64,000 nucleotides of DNA from Klenkia marina (GCF_900101025.1 NZ_FMUH01000006.1:1-64000); one strand, 5' to 3'; numbered from the stretch's first letter, positions 44,519 through 54,796 are shown. The notes: generated by a model from the sequence alone, not told the origin. A program made the numbers and translations.

Positions 44519-45541
44519 TCAATCTCCAACGGAAGCTATTGCGGATGAATCGGTGGCCTGCCACTGCGGTGGGTCGCTGGACTGGCCGGTGGCCTTACGC
44601 CGCCGAATCCGCATGACTCGTACTCGGTGGCCGACCAGTTCCTGTAAGCCCTCACCGCGCATGTTCGACACCCATGCCGAGCCAGTCCCGTTCTGCACCA
44701 GGAGGGCAGTACGTCCGTTCTCCGCTGTTTGGGCGCGCAGCAGCTGACCTTCGAGACCGTCTGCGTCCTCCCATGCCCGGAGAGCGATCCAGTGCGGGTC
44801 GCATCCGGGTCGTCGGGTGCAGTGTCTGCAGGCCTCTGGCGATGGCAACGCGGGACGGTCGTTTGCCATCCAGGCGGAGCGGCTTTCGTCCAGCAGGCCG
44901 AGCAACATCGAGTCGTCTGACTGGGACACAGGCATTTGTTTAGCGCCCTGACGCAGACTGAAGACCCCCATCCAGGTCGGCGCCCTCCCGTGAACTGCCG
45001 TGACGAGGTGGCTGTAGATCATCAGCTGGCTCCGGATGACCGCCGGGAGCAGCGACTGCGCAGCATCCATCCCCGACTTCAAGTCGATGAGCCAGACACC
45101 ACGCTCTGAGGTGACGAGAAGATCCAGCGTTCCCCACAGCCGGCGCTCATTGTCGTGCAGGGTGACCTCCGCCTTTGCCGTCGCGTCGGCGCCCGCCTGC
45201 CGCATGAGCTCGCCGAGCGAACTCGCCCTCTGCTCAAGGCGCGCCTCCGTAACGCGCCCGTCCATGACTGCGGCAACAGCGACCTTGCGATCCTTGGCCA
45301 CAGCGTGAAAGTGGTCGATCAGCACACCATCGCGGTCGCCGTACCTCCAGTCATCGGCCATGACCCAACGCTGCAGAGCCGCGTGCGCCAGGACGCCAGC
45401 GGACGTGCGCGTCGACGGTGCGGGGCTTCGGGGCGGAGCCCCTGTCATCAGCCCGACCACCGACGCGGGGCACGTCAGAAGACGCGCTGCCGACGTTGGG
45501 GAGAGCCACGGGACGCCGAATTGCCGGACGCCTTCCTTCAT
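44519..45541 (-). CDS. PD-(D/E)XK nuclease, RecB/Cas4-like
   Basis: 340 residues. WLSPTSAARLLTCPASVVGL at the N-terminus, then WGTLDLLV...GVWLIDLKSG and the following RSQLMIYSHLV give the GxxD/DxK/QxxxY pattern of RecB-type nucleases. Cysteines at CRHCTRRPGC plus an earlier TCPAS Cys may hold an iron-sulphur cluster, as in Cas4/AddB. It overlaps the helicase gene by 4 nt (ATGA) and is followed 2 nt later by the NaeI-type gene. This coupling implies it works with the helicase. Confidence 0.85.
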   Translation of the reverse strand: MKEGVRQFGVPWLSPTSAARLLTCPASVVGLMTGAPPRSPAPSTRTSAGVLAHAALQRWVMADDWRYGDRDGVLIDHFHAVAKDRKVAVAAVMDGRVTEARLEQRASSLGELMRQAGADATAKAEVTLHDNERRLWGTLDLLVTSERGVWLIDLKSGMDAAQSLLPAVIRSQLMIYSHLVTAVHGRAPTWMGVFSLRQGAKQMPVSQSDDSMLLGLLDESRSAWMANDRPALPSPEACRHCTRRPGCDPHWIALRAWEDADGLEGQLLRAQTAENGRTALLVQNGTGSAWVSNMRGEGLQELVGHRVRVMRIRRRKATGQSSDPPQWQATDSSAIASVGD

Positions 45542-48500
45542 CGGCCACCGGTGGCCGCGCGGATGGACTTGATTACGCCCCCCGGGTCGCGGTCCAGCGT
45601 GAAGGTGTCGGCGAAGACGATCGCGTCCGCGGGCGGCTCCGTGGCCTCTGCGGCAGCGAGCGCGCTGGCGAGACGGGGTGCGATCAAGGTGGTCTCGCTT
45701 GCCTCGAGAGGGTGCCTGGCGACAACGATGGCCCGTCCGTAGAGCGGACTGTCCAGGACGGCTGCCGCGTACGGCAGCTCGTCGATCAGCTCAGCGCCGT
45801 ACGCCTCAGCCCAGCTGGTGATGGCCCGTCGCTCCCGGTCGGGATCAATGGGTAGTTGGCCGGTCTGGAGGACGGAGACCAGGTCTCGTGCCAGTCGCCA
45901 GTCCAGCAATGCGTGGTAGGCCATGTTGGAGTAGTCCCGCAAGCAGCGGTAGCAGGAAGCCAAGCACTCGGTCGCATGAGCTGGTTCCTCGAGACTGGCG
46001 AGGTACTCGCGCACCTGACCGTCCATGAGCTTGTCGAAGACATCTGGCGAGCCGAGATGTGTGCTAAAGCCGGCGCCGTTCTCGAGGGTGTCCGCGAGGA
46101 AGGCCATCATGGTGGGGGAGTCGTCCACCAGGCCGTTGTAGATGCCGGCACTGAGTTCGAGCGTCTGGACGTCCAGGTAGGTCGCTGCGGCGGTCCTGAG
46201 GAGGAACGCGAGCGAGTACCAGGCGGCCTTCCTGGCGTTGGCGCTCTCCGGGGCACCGCTCAGCTGCATCGCGCTGGTGTCGAGGTCCAGGCGCAATCCG
46301 AGATCGCTCATCACGGGACGGCGGGAGCCGACGAACAGGAAGTCCGTGGGCTGAACTGCGCCCAGGGCTACCGAGATCGCGTCTCCCGTCGCGAACGACG
46401 AAGGCAGGAGTCCCTTCTCGACGGCTTCCACCGACACGTACCCGCCCCAGGGAGACGGGCCAGACGAGCGGAAGCGGTGGAGGTTGCCGCCGTTGTCGTT
46501 GATGACGTAGCGCGTGCCTGGCCCGCTGAAGGCGGTCACGCCCGCCTCCTCCGTGCGCGTCAGCTTGGACAGGTCCGTCATGGCCCGGGCCGCCATGGCG
46601 CGTGCGGACCATGAGAAGTTGCCGTCGAAGTCCTTCGGGCGGCCGGCCCTGAAGCCCAGCGGTTCCCGGAGCTGGAGTCCCTGGTAGATGCCGGGAGGGG
46701 CGCTGCAGCGGGGGCACGGGTCCTCGTCCCCGACGGCGCTGCCGTTGGACTCGGCCAGGTGCGCGCATGACCGGCAGACAGCGAGGTGCCGCGTGGATCC
46801 CAGGGGCTCGGCCTCCGCAACGGGCTTGTTCCCCACTGGCTTGAACGCGGCCACTCCGACGACGGGGTAGACCTGTCCGTCGCGGACGATCTCACTGAGC
46901 GGAGCGAACTGTGAGACGGCCATCCCCAGGTCGCGGTCGATGACGCCGGGCGGCGGCCAAGGCCGGGAGTTCTGTGGCGGGTTGAGGTGGAGATAGCGCA
47001 CGTGGGTGGGGAAGCCGAACATCGGCAGCGCGCCAGCCTCGGCCAGCCGCTGGCTGAGCTCGACGTGGGCGCCATCGGGATTGCAGGCATGGTCGATGGT
47101 CGCCACCAGGTCGTCGCCGACCCACTCCGCCCAGTTCTGCGTGGAGACGTCGGCCGGAGCGAACGTGCACAGAGCCTGGGCTGCCGCCTCGACCTGGTCG
47201 CGCCTCTCGTCGATCCACCTCTGCACGAGGTGTCTGACCGCTGGCCACTCCGCGGTCAAACCGAACTGACCGTGCGGGTTGTTGGTGAGGTCGGACAAGA
47301 TCTTTGTCCTGATGAGCTGTGGGCCCAGTTCGGCGAATGCCATCCGCAGCACTTCGCTCCGGAGCGCCCGCCGCAGGATCTCGGTGCGATCGAGCGCGAG
47401 GTACGGCTTGGGCGTCGGCTCGTTGGTGATCGAGTGGGGCCTGGCGAAGTAGTACTCGTCGTGACTACGCCCGCGGCAAACCGTCAGTGCGACAGCCACC
47501 GGTGAAGTCCGGCGGCCCGCGCGGCCGACCCGTTGCTGATAGTTGAACCGCGTGGGCGGCATGTTGCCCAGCACGACGAGCTCGAGGGCGCCGATGTCGA
47601 CACCCGCCTCGAGCGTCGTGGTCACCGAGAGCAAGTCGATGCCATCGGCCAGGCGGCTCTCCCGTCCGCCCTCATCGAGGAAAACTCCCTGAAACCGTGC
47701 CTGGCGAGATTGGGCGTCCACCTTGTCCGTCTGGCCGGTCAACTCGGCGCTGTTCAGCCGGAAGCGCCCCTGACGCTCCGTGGCCTTCCAGGAGTAGTAG
47801 TCCTGTCCGCGACGGGTCGGCGAGCCCTGAACCGGCAGAAGCTGACGGCACCGGGTACAGATGCCGGAACCTCGATGCAGGTGCTGGCGACGGCAGTTCC
47901 CGCAGATCCAGGCCTCTTGCCCGGCTTGCCGCATCGTGACTCGAGCGGGGTCGATGAGGTAGTCGCGGACAGCGTCGGACCAGAACGCGCGGACGCCGCT
48001 GGCAACCTCGGCGGAGTCAAGTCCGTGCGTGCGCGCGACCGCATCCCAGTAGGCCGTGAGTCGTGCGTGGGCCTTGTCTCGGGGATCCCGAAGCCCGAAG
48101 AAGCGCCGTAGATCGCCGAGGACCCGGAGGCTCGACCGGGCGATCGCTGGCATGGATGCCGGTTCCGGGTCCGTCCGAGCCTGGTCAGAGTCAAGGGTGA
48201 GCCAGCCCAGGCCCAGGGACTCGAAGTCCCTCCCGGCGCCGGAGAACAGGCCCTCGATGACCTCTGACTTCAGGTTGTCGTCGATACGGCCCAGAAGCTC
48301 TAGCTCAGTCAGCCCGAGTCCCGGGCGAGGGTGAGGGGGAGTGGTCGTCCAGTCGAACAGCGCAGACCACGGGGTGGGGTAATGCCTGCCGTTGTGTGCC
48401 GAGTTCAAGGAAGGGCTGGGACCCCCCGGGTTCACGCCCAGGCTGAGCAGGGTCTCGCCGACTTGATTGGCGACGTCGCTGAGGGGAGTGGCAGCTGCAA

Positions 48501-51021
48501 GTTCCGATTCCAGCTGCGCCAGTTCCCCGGTGTGCGCCTCGTCGTCTTCATCCCGCCACAACTCGGCGGCGCGGTCGTACTTCGCGTCGAAGCGCTGCTT
48601 GAGCCGCTTGGTTGCCTGGCGCGTCTCCTCGGTGCGGTCGCGGTCTACGAAGAATCGCTTAGCGGCTGCGACGTCGTCCGCGGCATCGGTGGCTGCGGCG
48701 ACACGCTCATGCACGAGGAGGCGGAGGAGGTCCTGGTAGTGCCGTAGCCCCATGCCCGCCGAGAGCTTCGCGGCGTCCTGCCGGCTGTCGGTGAACACGA
48801 TTGCCTTGCGCTGCTCGTCGACCAGCCCTTCGACGAGTTCGGTGACGAGGACCTGGTTGATCTTCTCGAAGCCGGTGCGCATGCCCCGGATGGGGCTCCG
48901 CTGGCGCAAGGGATCGGTGTGCGGGACTGTCCCGGCCTTTGTGTGGCGGATCTCCCAGTCGTCCGCGCAGTTGGGACAGCGGGTCGGAAAAGGGGAGAGT
49001 GACGTGAGGTCGCGCTGAGGCCTGCCGGTCTTCCGGTCGATCTTCGACGTCACGTGGAAGGTCCAGCCGGTTGGCTGTTTGCCCTGCACGGCGTTGCGCA
49101 CCTCGCCGCTCGGGGGGATCAGGATGCTGGGCCGGTATGCGTAGTCGACCTTCTTCTGGTCCGCGTCCCAGGTGAGGTCATCCAACTCTGGCTTCGTCGT
49201 GCGCGGCCAGTAGACGAGGAAGTTGTCAGCTGTCCGCTCGAGCGAGACCTGGTCGGGCATCTTCGCCAGGTCAGGCACGTCGGCGAGCATGAGGCTCTTG
49301 AAGGGGCTCAACTGGGTCTCGCCAGCGGGCACGAACCCCCCGAGCAGGACGTCGCCGCAGTTCTGGCAGTAGAGCAGCTCGAGTACCCGTGCCCCGCACG
49401 TACACCGCGTTGTCGGCTCGGCGAAGAGCCGGCCCACAGTAGGAACCTCCGTCGTGCGTGACGGCGCGTCCGGGCAGCGCGGATCGGTGCACGCCCACAT
49501 CCCGGGGACGTTGCGGAAGAACAGGTGCGCGCGCAGACGAGGCCAGCCCGGTCGATCCTCGCTCAACGGGACGGCCGCGAGGAGATTCGTTAGGGCGGCC
49601 TTGGCGACGGAGCTGTCGGCCTGCCCGAACAGAAGGGCCTCGAGCTGACGCTCGTCTTTGGCCTCGGGGGCGGGAAGGGCGCCACCGTCCGCGCCAAGGT
49701 GAAAGGCGCTTCGCAGCGCCGTGGGAGCGCCGGACACTTCTGCCACTCGCAGTGCTTCTCCGGCATCGGATGCTCCCGCCAGGTCCTCAGCGGCGTGGGA
49801 GATGTCGGCACGAAGGGGGTTGGGCTGGACCGTGTCGCCCTGCAGGAATTCGAAGGTGCCCTCGTCCAAACCGAAGAAGTCCTGGATGTATTTGCGATCC
49901 CGAGCAGGGTCCAGGCTGGCCGAGGCGGCAAGGACCCGCAGTTGTCCGGGGGATTCGATGAGACCAAGTCGGTTCCGGAGGTTCCGGATAAGGAAGGCGA
50001 CCTCAGTTCCCGCGGTTCCACGGTAGGTGTGCAACTCGTCGATGACGAGCGTGAACCGGTGCGAGTTGTCCGACTGGAGCCACTGACGTGTTTGCTCGAA
50101 GAAGGCGCTCTCGCGGTCCCGGAGGAGCATGACGTTCAACATGCTGTAGTTGGTGATGAGGACGTCCGGCGGCGCATCCAGCATGTCCCACCTGCTGCGC
50201 ATCTCTGCACCGCCCAGTCGCGGCATGAAGTACTGCGTCTCGCCGCTGAGCGCTTGCGCCTTCGCGGATCGGCCGTCCAGGTCGCGGAGCAGGCGGCGGA
50301 GATCCCTAACCGCTCGGTTATCGTCGGGGCTGCCCGTCACAGGTGTCGCCCCGGTGTAGCGACCGAAGAAGAAGCGGTGTCCGTTGCGATTGGCGTCCAG
50401 CCAGGCCCTGGAGTGGTCGCTGTCGAGGGCCTTCCTCAATCTGATGAGCTGATCGTCCACGAGGGCGTTCATCGGGTAGAGGATCATTGCCCGCACCGCT
50501 TGTGGGCGCCCCACCTCGCCCCTGCGCTGTGGGACGAAAGCGCCGTTCTCGTCCTGCCACCAGCTACTTGCCGGCCCGCGGGTCCCCGTCCATGAGCGCG
50601 ACTCCTCGAGAAGTGAATCGAGGATGGGCAGCAGGAACGACTCCGTCTTACCCGATCCGGTGCCCGCGGTGATGACCATGTTGCGGTCTGCGCGCCGCCC
50701 GACGGCGAGGGCCTCTTCCTGGTGTCGATACAGCTGACGTCCCGCGGGGATCAGGCCCGCGGCCGCGAAGTCAGCCAGCTCTGGGGCAGCGCCCGCGACG
50801 GCCGCCGATGCGGCCAGGTCGTGGCCAGCCAGGGTGTACTCCGGGCGGAGCTCGATCAAGGGACGTCGGTAGACGCCGTTGTCCCGGTCGAGGAGGTCCC
50901 GCCGTTCGCGCTGCAGCTCTTCATCAGCGAGCCCGAACGGGGTGTTGTAGTACCTGAAGAAGGCGTCTCGCAGCCGCTCAAAGCTGCCTACGACATCCAG
51001 CCCGGTGCTCGGCTCTTCCAC
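45538..51021 (-). CDS. Giant DEAD/DEAH helicase with DUF1998 (DruE-like)
   Basis: 1827 residues from a GTG with AGGAG upstream. Motor: YRHQEEALAVG, Walker A AGTGSGKTES, VLITNYSMLNVML, DELH box (LVIDELHTYRGTAGTE), FTDSRQDAAKLSAGMG, TTLEAGVDIG and QQRVGRAGRR. Several Cys pairs (CQNCGD, CPNCADDWE, CGNCRRQ/CTRCRQLL, CRSC/CPRC) are spread through the middle, and the DUF1998-type end reads CYRCLRDYSNMAYHALLDWR. Size and layout fit DruE of Druantia; MrfA- or DpdJ-like helicases are smaller alternatives. It couples to the nuclease gene downstream by 4 nt. Confidence 0.88.
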   Translation of the reverse strand: MEEPSTGLDVVGSFERLRDAFFRYYNTPFGLADEELQRERRDLLDRDNGVYRRPLIELRPEYTLAGHDLAASAAVAGAAPELADFAAAGLIPAGRQLYRHQEEALAVGRRADRNMVITAGTGSGKTESFLLPILDSLLEESRSWTGTRGPASSWWQDENGAFVPQRRGEVGRPQAVRAMILYPMNALVDDQLIRLRKALDSDHSRAWLDANRNGHRFFFGRYTGATPVTGSPDDNRAVRDLRRLLRDLDGRSAKAQALSGETQYFMPRLGGAEMRSRWDMLDAPPDVLITNYSMLNVMLLRDRESAFFEQTRQWLQSDNSHRFTLVIDELHTYRGTAGTEVAFLIRNLRNRLGLIESPGQLRVLAASASLDPARDRKYIQDFFGLDEGTFEFLQGDTVQPNPLRADISHAAEDLAGASDAGEALRVAEVSGAPTALRSAFHLGADGGALPAPEAKDERQLEALLFGQADSSVAKAALTNLLAAVPLSEDRPGWPRLRAHLFFRNVPGMWACTDPRCPDAPSRTTEVPTVGRLFAEPTTRCTCGARVLELLYCQNCGDVLLGGFVPAGETQLSPFKSLMLADVPDLAKMPDQVSLERTADNFLVYWPRTTKPELDDLTWDADQKKVDYAYRPSILIPPSGEVRNAVQGKQPTGWTFHVTSKIDRKTGRPQRDLTSLSPFPTRCPNCADDWEIRHTKAGTVPHTDPLRQRSPIRGMRTGFEKINQVLVTELVEGLVDEQRKAIVFTDSRQDAAKLSAGMGLRHYQDLLRLLVHERVAAATDAADDVAAAKRFFVDRDRTEETRQATKRLKQRFDAKYDRAAELWRDEDDEAHTGELAQLESELAAATPLSDVANQVGETLLSLGVNPGGPSPSLNSAHNGRHYPTPWSALFDWTTTPPHPRPGLGLTELELLGRIDDNLKSEVIEGLFSGAGRDFESLGLGWLTLDSDQARTDPEPASMPAIARSSLRVLGDLRRFFGLRDPRDKAHARLTAYWDAVARTHGLDSAEVASGVRAFWSDAVRDYLIDPARVTMRQAGQEAWICGNCRRQHLHRGSGICTRCRQLLPVQGSPTRRGQDYYSWKATERQGRFRLNSAELTGQTDKVDAQSRQARFQGVFLDEGGRESRLADGIDLLSVTTTLEAGVDIGALELVVLGNMPPTRFNYQQRVGRAGRRTSPVAVALTVCRGRSHDEYYFARPHSITNEPTPKPYLALDRTEILRRALRSEVLRMAFAELGPQLIRTKILSDLTNNPHGQFGLTAEWPAVRHLVQRWIDERRDQVEAAAQALCTFAPADVSTQNWAEWVGDDLVATIDHACNPDGAHVELSQRLAEAGALPMFGFPTHVRYLHLNPPQNSRPWPPPGVIDRDLGMAVSQFAPLSEIVRDGQVYPVVGVAAFKPVGNKPVAEAEPLGSTRHLAVCRSCAHLAESNGSAVGDEDPCPRCSAPPGIYQGLQLREPLGFRAGRPKDFDGNFSWSARAMAARAMTDLSKLTRTEEAGVTAFSGPGTRYVINDNGGNLHRFRSSGPSPWGGYVSVEAVEKGLLPSSFATGDAISVALGAVQPTDFLFVGSRRPVMSDLGLRLDLDTSAMQLSGAPESANARKAAWYSLAFLLRTAAATYLDVQTLELSAGIYNGLVDDSPTMMAFLADTLENGAGFSTHLGSPDVFDKLMDGQVREYLASLEEPAHATECLASCYRCLRDYSNMAYHALLDWRLARDLVSVLQTGQLPIDPDRERRAITSWAEAYGAELIDELPYAAAVLDSPLYGRAIVVARHPLEASETTLIAPRLASALAAAEATEPPADAIVFADTFTLDRDPGGVIKSIRAATGGR

Positions 51022-51030
51022 GTCCTGCTC

Positions 51031-51945
51031 CTAGATCGTTTCGAGGTGCTGCCCGAGCGAGGACGCGACGGCGTCGGCGATCGAGCGAGGCACGTTGTCA
51101 TAAATGCCCGTGAAGGCGCTGTCGGAGAAGCGTGGAGAGAATCCGCTGCAGAGGACCAGGCAACGCTGGTGGAGCGTCGGCAATGGGGCTCCCCAGTCGG
51201 CGTACAGGGAGCCGACATCCCGCCCGTTGGCATCAGGACGCCACCTGAGCGTGGATGCGTTGATCTCCCGGAGAGTAGTGAAGACGGCGGAGGCCATGTC
51301 CGCATGCCGCCACCCGTCGCTCCCCAGGAACAGGTGGTGCTTACGGCCGAAGTGCTCATAGCGATAGGCGCCCTCCTGAGGACCCGTGCGGTCGGCTGGA
51401 CCCCAGCGGAGCGACCGCGGATTGAAGCGCTCGAGAGTTTGATGCTGGTAACTGGGCGGGGTAGCCGGCTCACCAAGCTGAGGCGGCATCAGTCTCTGGC
51501 TGAGTTGCTCGGCCGCGCACGGCACGTACTCGGCGCTCAGCGCCTTGCTGACGGCATCGAGGTCGTCTGGCCCGCCGTACTGCAGGAGGACGACGGACGG
51601 ACGGGTGAGGCCTTGCGTCTGCGAGATCTGATCAAGCTGGAGAACCTCGACGTCGAGGTCGGAAATCGCCTGCAGCGTGACGGCTGTTTTGCAACCCACC
51701 AGCAACGCGAGGCCATCACTCTTCGGGAGACGAGTCACCACCATTGGTGTGGTGGACCAGCGGCCGCGCTCCCAATCGACCTCGATGTGGCCGAGCGCCG
51801 ACGTGTCGCGGAGCCAACGTCCAGCTCCGGAGGTGGGAGCCATGATGTCTGCTGACCGGGCGATCCAATCGTGAGTTCGCCGGAACTGGTCGATGGATCC
51901 CGAGCCCTTCACAGCAAGCCATTCAGCCAGGAGGTCACCGAGCAC
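51031..51945 (-). CDS. Unknown protein of the helicase operon (DruG position)
   Basis: 304 residues from a GTG at 51945 with GGGAGGG upstream; it overlaps the preceding gene by 11 nt and ends 9 nt before the helicase start. Mixed alpha/beta content, with stretches such as SDGLALLVGCKTAVTLQAI, PSVVLLQYGGPDDLDAVSKA and RYEHFGRKHHLFLGSDGWRH. No domain recognised. By position and size it matches the third gene of Druantia type II (druG), but sequence identity to that family could not be tested. Confidence 0.75.
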   Translation of the reverse strand: MLGDLLAEWLAVKGSGSIDQFRRTHDWIARSADIMAPTSGAGRWLRDTSALGHIEVDWERGRWSTTPMVVTRLPKSDGLALLVGCKTAVTLQAISDLDVEVLQLDQISQTQGLTRPSVVLLQYGGPDDLDAVSKALSAEYVPCAAEQLSQRLMPPQLGEPATPPSYQHQTLERFNPRSLRWGPADRTGPQEGAYRYEHFGRKHHLFLGSDGWRHADMASAVFTTLREINASTLRWRPDANGRDVGSLYADWGAPLPTLHQRCLVLCSGFSPRFSDSAFTGIYDNVPRSIADAVASSLGQHLETI

Positions 51946-54034
51946 GGCTCTTGCCCTCCCATGCGCTGATGTACCGATCCAGAATCGGGTCAGTCCCTCG
52001 CCATGTCGCTGCGATGTCGGCCCATAGACCATCACTGGTCGTGTCGAGCTCGGTGATGTGGGGCTCGATCCATCCGAGACGGTGCGGCTTCCGCGCCTGC
52101 TGGGTCCGGCGGTCCACCTCGAGGACCCACATCGCTTCTGTTGGCGGGAGCAGTTCCCAGAACTGAGACGGTGGAAGGTCGTGTCGTGCGTACACGGCGG
52201 ACGGCGGCGGAGGGGTGACACCCCATGCACGCCCGTCGCGACCAATCAGCCAGAAGTCCCTGCGGCCTCGCCGCAAGAGCAGCGGCTCAAGGACGTCCCC
52301 TGGTACAAGCGCGCCGGCCAGGCCATCGGAGCTCCGCTCGTCACGAATCAATCTGTAAGTTGCCGCGACCGGATGGCCGAACGTCACGTCCCAGGTCAAC
52401 GGATCCCGACGAGCCGGAGGGATCTCATCTGCGCGGCAGATGCGGAACGTGAGCTTGATGCCGTCGACCTCGAGCGTGTGGTCCCCCGGTTCCAAGTCGA
52501 GTTTTCGAAGCGGAATGGGGAAGCCGGTTGCCGCGAAGGGGTGTTTCTGCTCGACGCCGTCGAGCGCCGCGCGTACCTGCCGCGGCTTGTCGGAGGCGGG
52601 AAGGAGCAGGTCGGGCGCTCCGCCTTCGAGATAGTGGCCGCGGCCCATCGCCTGCGCGACTGGCAGCCCGTTCTTCAGTTGCGGACGAGGGCCGGGGTCC
52701 GGGCGAAGGAGGGACACCAACTCCGGTTGGATGCCGTTCACTGCTGACTCGAAGGCGTGCGCGTCGGTGAGGACGACGTCCGTAAAGATGATCCGCCCGC
52801 GGATCAGTGCCTTGTCTGGGTTCTGACGGAGCTGGCGAAATGAAGAGTCAGCTGCCGCGGTCAACACTGACTCGACCGTCTCGCGATGCTGCGGGAGCAC
52901 TGCGAGGACGTGCTTCTCGTACGGGAGCATCGAGTCGACGCTGATCCATCCGGCGTCCGGATGGCCTCGGAAGGCGACCAGCGGAGAGAAGCGAAAAGAG
53001 CCTTCGTATCGTTCACTGGAGACGCTCACAGTGGTGTCCATCAGTGAGCTGACGTTGGGCAGCTGCCCTTCGATGTCGTACAGGCCACCCCAGTCCGGAG
53101 CACGCAGGGTGAGCGTGCTCGGTCCGCAGGCGAGGGTGAGCTCAGGAATGCCCTCGATCACCGGAATGGCCCATCCGGCTGTCATCTCGTCGAGATCGAG
53201 CGTCACCCGCAGGTCTAGTTGCTGTCGTCCGCGCGCTGTGAGGACCACGCCGTCCCAGGAATGAGCCAGCCGATCGACATGCTCGCAGATCAGCAGCCGG
53301 AGATCTTCGTGCCTGAGCGCCCGGGTGAAGGCGTCGGAGAGGCCGCGAGGGCGACTCGCCCAAAGACAGAGGTGGCGAACGAGCTGCGGCCGCGGTGGCA
53401 CGCCGAGATGGTGGATGTTGAGGGCTGCGAAAAAGTGCGTCAGGCGCATTCTGTCCGACAAGCGGACGAGCGATTGCGACAGCGGGTACCCGATCCGTGT
53501 CAGGGTCGGGTGAGGCCGGATGGTGCTCTCTCCGAACTCATCCGCCCTGGCCGCGATCCAGGCCGCCAGGTCCTTCCACCATCCCGCGACGGTGTCGAAG
53601 TTCTGTGCGAGCCGATCCTTCGCGCGGACGAGTTCATCACCCGTCAGCTCCGGCCTCAGCAGCTGGGCGAGGCGCAGGAAGTAGGCGTTGGAATTGGCGA
53701 CCGCGTCCCGGTGCATGGCGGCGGCTGCGAGTACGGAGACTGCGAGGACAGGGAGGTTCGGCGGCGGAGCGCTGCTGTGCAACCGCCACTGCGACCACGG
53801 AGTCGCAAGGCTCTCGAACAGGCCGGTTGGGGACTGCCATCGCAGGCGGGCGTTCACGCACTGCGCCAGCTGCTGGGCAGGTCGGTCCAGCCTCGGCCAG
53901 AGGCGACTCGCCTCAGCCTCATCGAGGAAGAACGCCCAGGGCGTCGAGGGCGTCGAGGGCGAGGGCTGCAAATAGGCAGCAGTCAGCTCGGCCTGCCATT
54001 GGTCCCAGCCCCAGGTTTGCCCCTCGTCGGGCAT
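51935..54034 (-). CDS. Unknown protein of the helicase operon (DruF position)
   Basis: 699 residues from the ATG at 54034, preceded by GGGGGCGAG. The N-terminal 330 residues are helical (LPVLAVSVLAAAAMHRDAVA, LTHFFAALNIHHLG); the C-terminal half is beta-rich with repeated strands (DLRVTLDLDEMTAGWAIPV, SVSSERYEGSFRFSPLVAF). No catalytic motif recognised. By order (first of unknown-unknown-DruE) and size it corresponds to druF in Druantia type II. The assignment is by context only. Confidence 0.75.
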   Translation of the reverse strand: MPDEGQTWGWDQWQAELTAAYLQPSPSTPSTPWAFFLDEAEASRLWPRLDRPAQQLAQCVNARLRWQSPTGLFESLATPWSQWRLHSSAPPPNLPVLAVSVLAAAAMHRDAVANSNAYFLRLAQLLRPELTGDELVRAKDRLAQNFDTVAGWWKDLAAWIAARADEFGESTIRPHPTLTRIGYPLSQSLVRLSDRMRLTHFFAALNIHHLGVPPRPQLVRHLCLWASRPRGLSDAFTRALRHEDLRLLICEHVDRLAHSWDGVVLTARGRQQLDLRVTLDLDEMTAGWAIPVIEGIPELTLACGPSTLTLRAPDWGGLYDIEGQLPNVSSLMDTTVSVSSERYEGSFRFSPLVAFRGHPDAGWISVDSMLPYEKHVLAVLPQHRETVESVLTAAADSSFRQLRQNPDKALIRGRIIFTDVVLTDAHAFESAVNGIQPELVSLLRPDPGPRPQLKNGLPVAQAMGRGHYLEGGAPDLLLPASDKPRQVRAALDGVEQKHPFAATGFPIPLRKLDLEPGDHTLEVDGIKLTFRICRADEIPPARRDPLTWDVTFGHPVAATYRLIRDERSSDGLAGALVPGDVLEPLLLRRGRRDFWLIGRDGRAWGVTPPPPSAVYARHDLPPSQFWELLPPTEAMWVLEVDRRTQQARKPHRLGWIEPHITELDTTSDGLWADIAATWRGTDPILDRYISAWEGKSRAR

Positions 54035-54159
54035 TGCTCGCCCCCATGTTCTTCGTGACGCTCGGCACACTAAGCGCCAGAGGGGGGCGACCTGGCCAAT
54101 GACCGGGGATTTGAGCCATATGGGTGAGACGAGGCTGGTGGGGCGACCTAGACGTCTGG

Positions 54160-54696
54160 CTACGGCAGACGGGACGCGGCTGGAGCGGCTTGGGCAGTCG
54201 GGCGGTCGGCAACGACGCCGGAACTGTCAGACCTGTCTCGTACCGTCGGGGCGTGTTCAACCGCCGTGAGGACTGCCTGGATGGCTTCCTCGAGCCCTGC
54301 GTGCTCCCACACCCTGACGACGCTCCAGCCGGCCTCCTGAAGCGCGGCGTTGGCTCGCTGATCGCGCTCGATGTTCCGGCGGAGCTTGGGAGTCCAGTAC
54401 CACTCGTTGCGGGTGGGCTGCCGTCCGTGCACCGGACACACGTGCCAGAAGCACCCGTCGACGAACACCGCGACCTTGCGCCGGGTGAACACGATGTCTG
54501 GCCTGACCCTGGCGGCGGGCAAGTCGAGACGGTGGTCTTTCCTGAAGCGGAGGCCGCGAGCGTGCAGTGCGGAGCGGAGCCTGATCTCGGGCTTCGAGTC
54601 CACGCGGCGGTTGGCCTGCATGTTGCGGGACCGGCCCGGACTGAGCGCCTGGGGTCGGGGCTGGTCCCTTGTCGCATCGCCGTTGGGTTGTGGCAC
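54160..54696 (-). CDS. vsr: Very short patch repair endonuclease (Vsr)
   Basis: 178 residues from a GTG at 54696 (an ATG giving MQANRRVDSKPE is an alternative). MQANRRVDSKPEIRLRSALH, RPDIVFTRRKVAVFVDGCFW then HVCPVHG, and YWTPKLRRNIERDQRAN with GWSVVRVWEHAG are the Vsr signatures: catalytic Asp in PDIV, zinc-binding Cys/His. Vsr nicks at T:G mismatches caused by deamination of 5-methylcytosine, so it accompanies a C5 methyltransferase, here the divergent gene 100 nt away. The C-terminal 35 residues are an unrelated-looking Ala/Arg-rich tail. Confidence 0.92.
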   Translation of the reverse strand: MPQPNGDATRDQPRPQALSPGRSRNMQANRRVDSKPEIRLRSALHARGLRFRKDHRLDLPAARVRPDIVFTRRKVAVFVDGCFWHVCPVHGRQPTRNEWYWTPKLRRNIERDQRANAALQEAGWSVVRVWEHAGLEEAIQAVLTAVEHAPTVRDRSDSSGVVADRPTAQAAPAASRLP

Positions 54697-54796
54697 AGGT
54701 CGAGTGTGCGCGCCGTGGGAGGACCGAAGCAGTTGGTGAGTCAAGATGTCCTGGGCGAGCGCGGCGTCCGACGAGGCAAGTGATGAGGGGAAGAGC

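Noticed and set aside
45538-51021. DISARM (drmA/drmB) or Dpd helicase instead of Druantia
   Set aside because: DISARM splits helicase and DUF1998 into two proteins, and no PLD gene or Dpd modification genes are present; the fused size suits DruE better, although only an HMM search can settle it.
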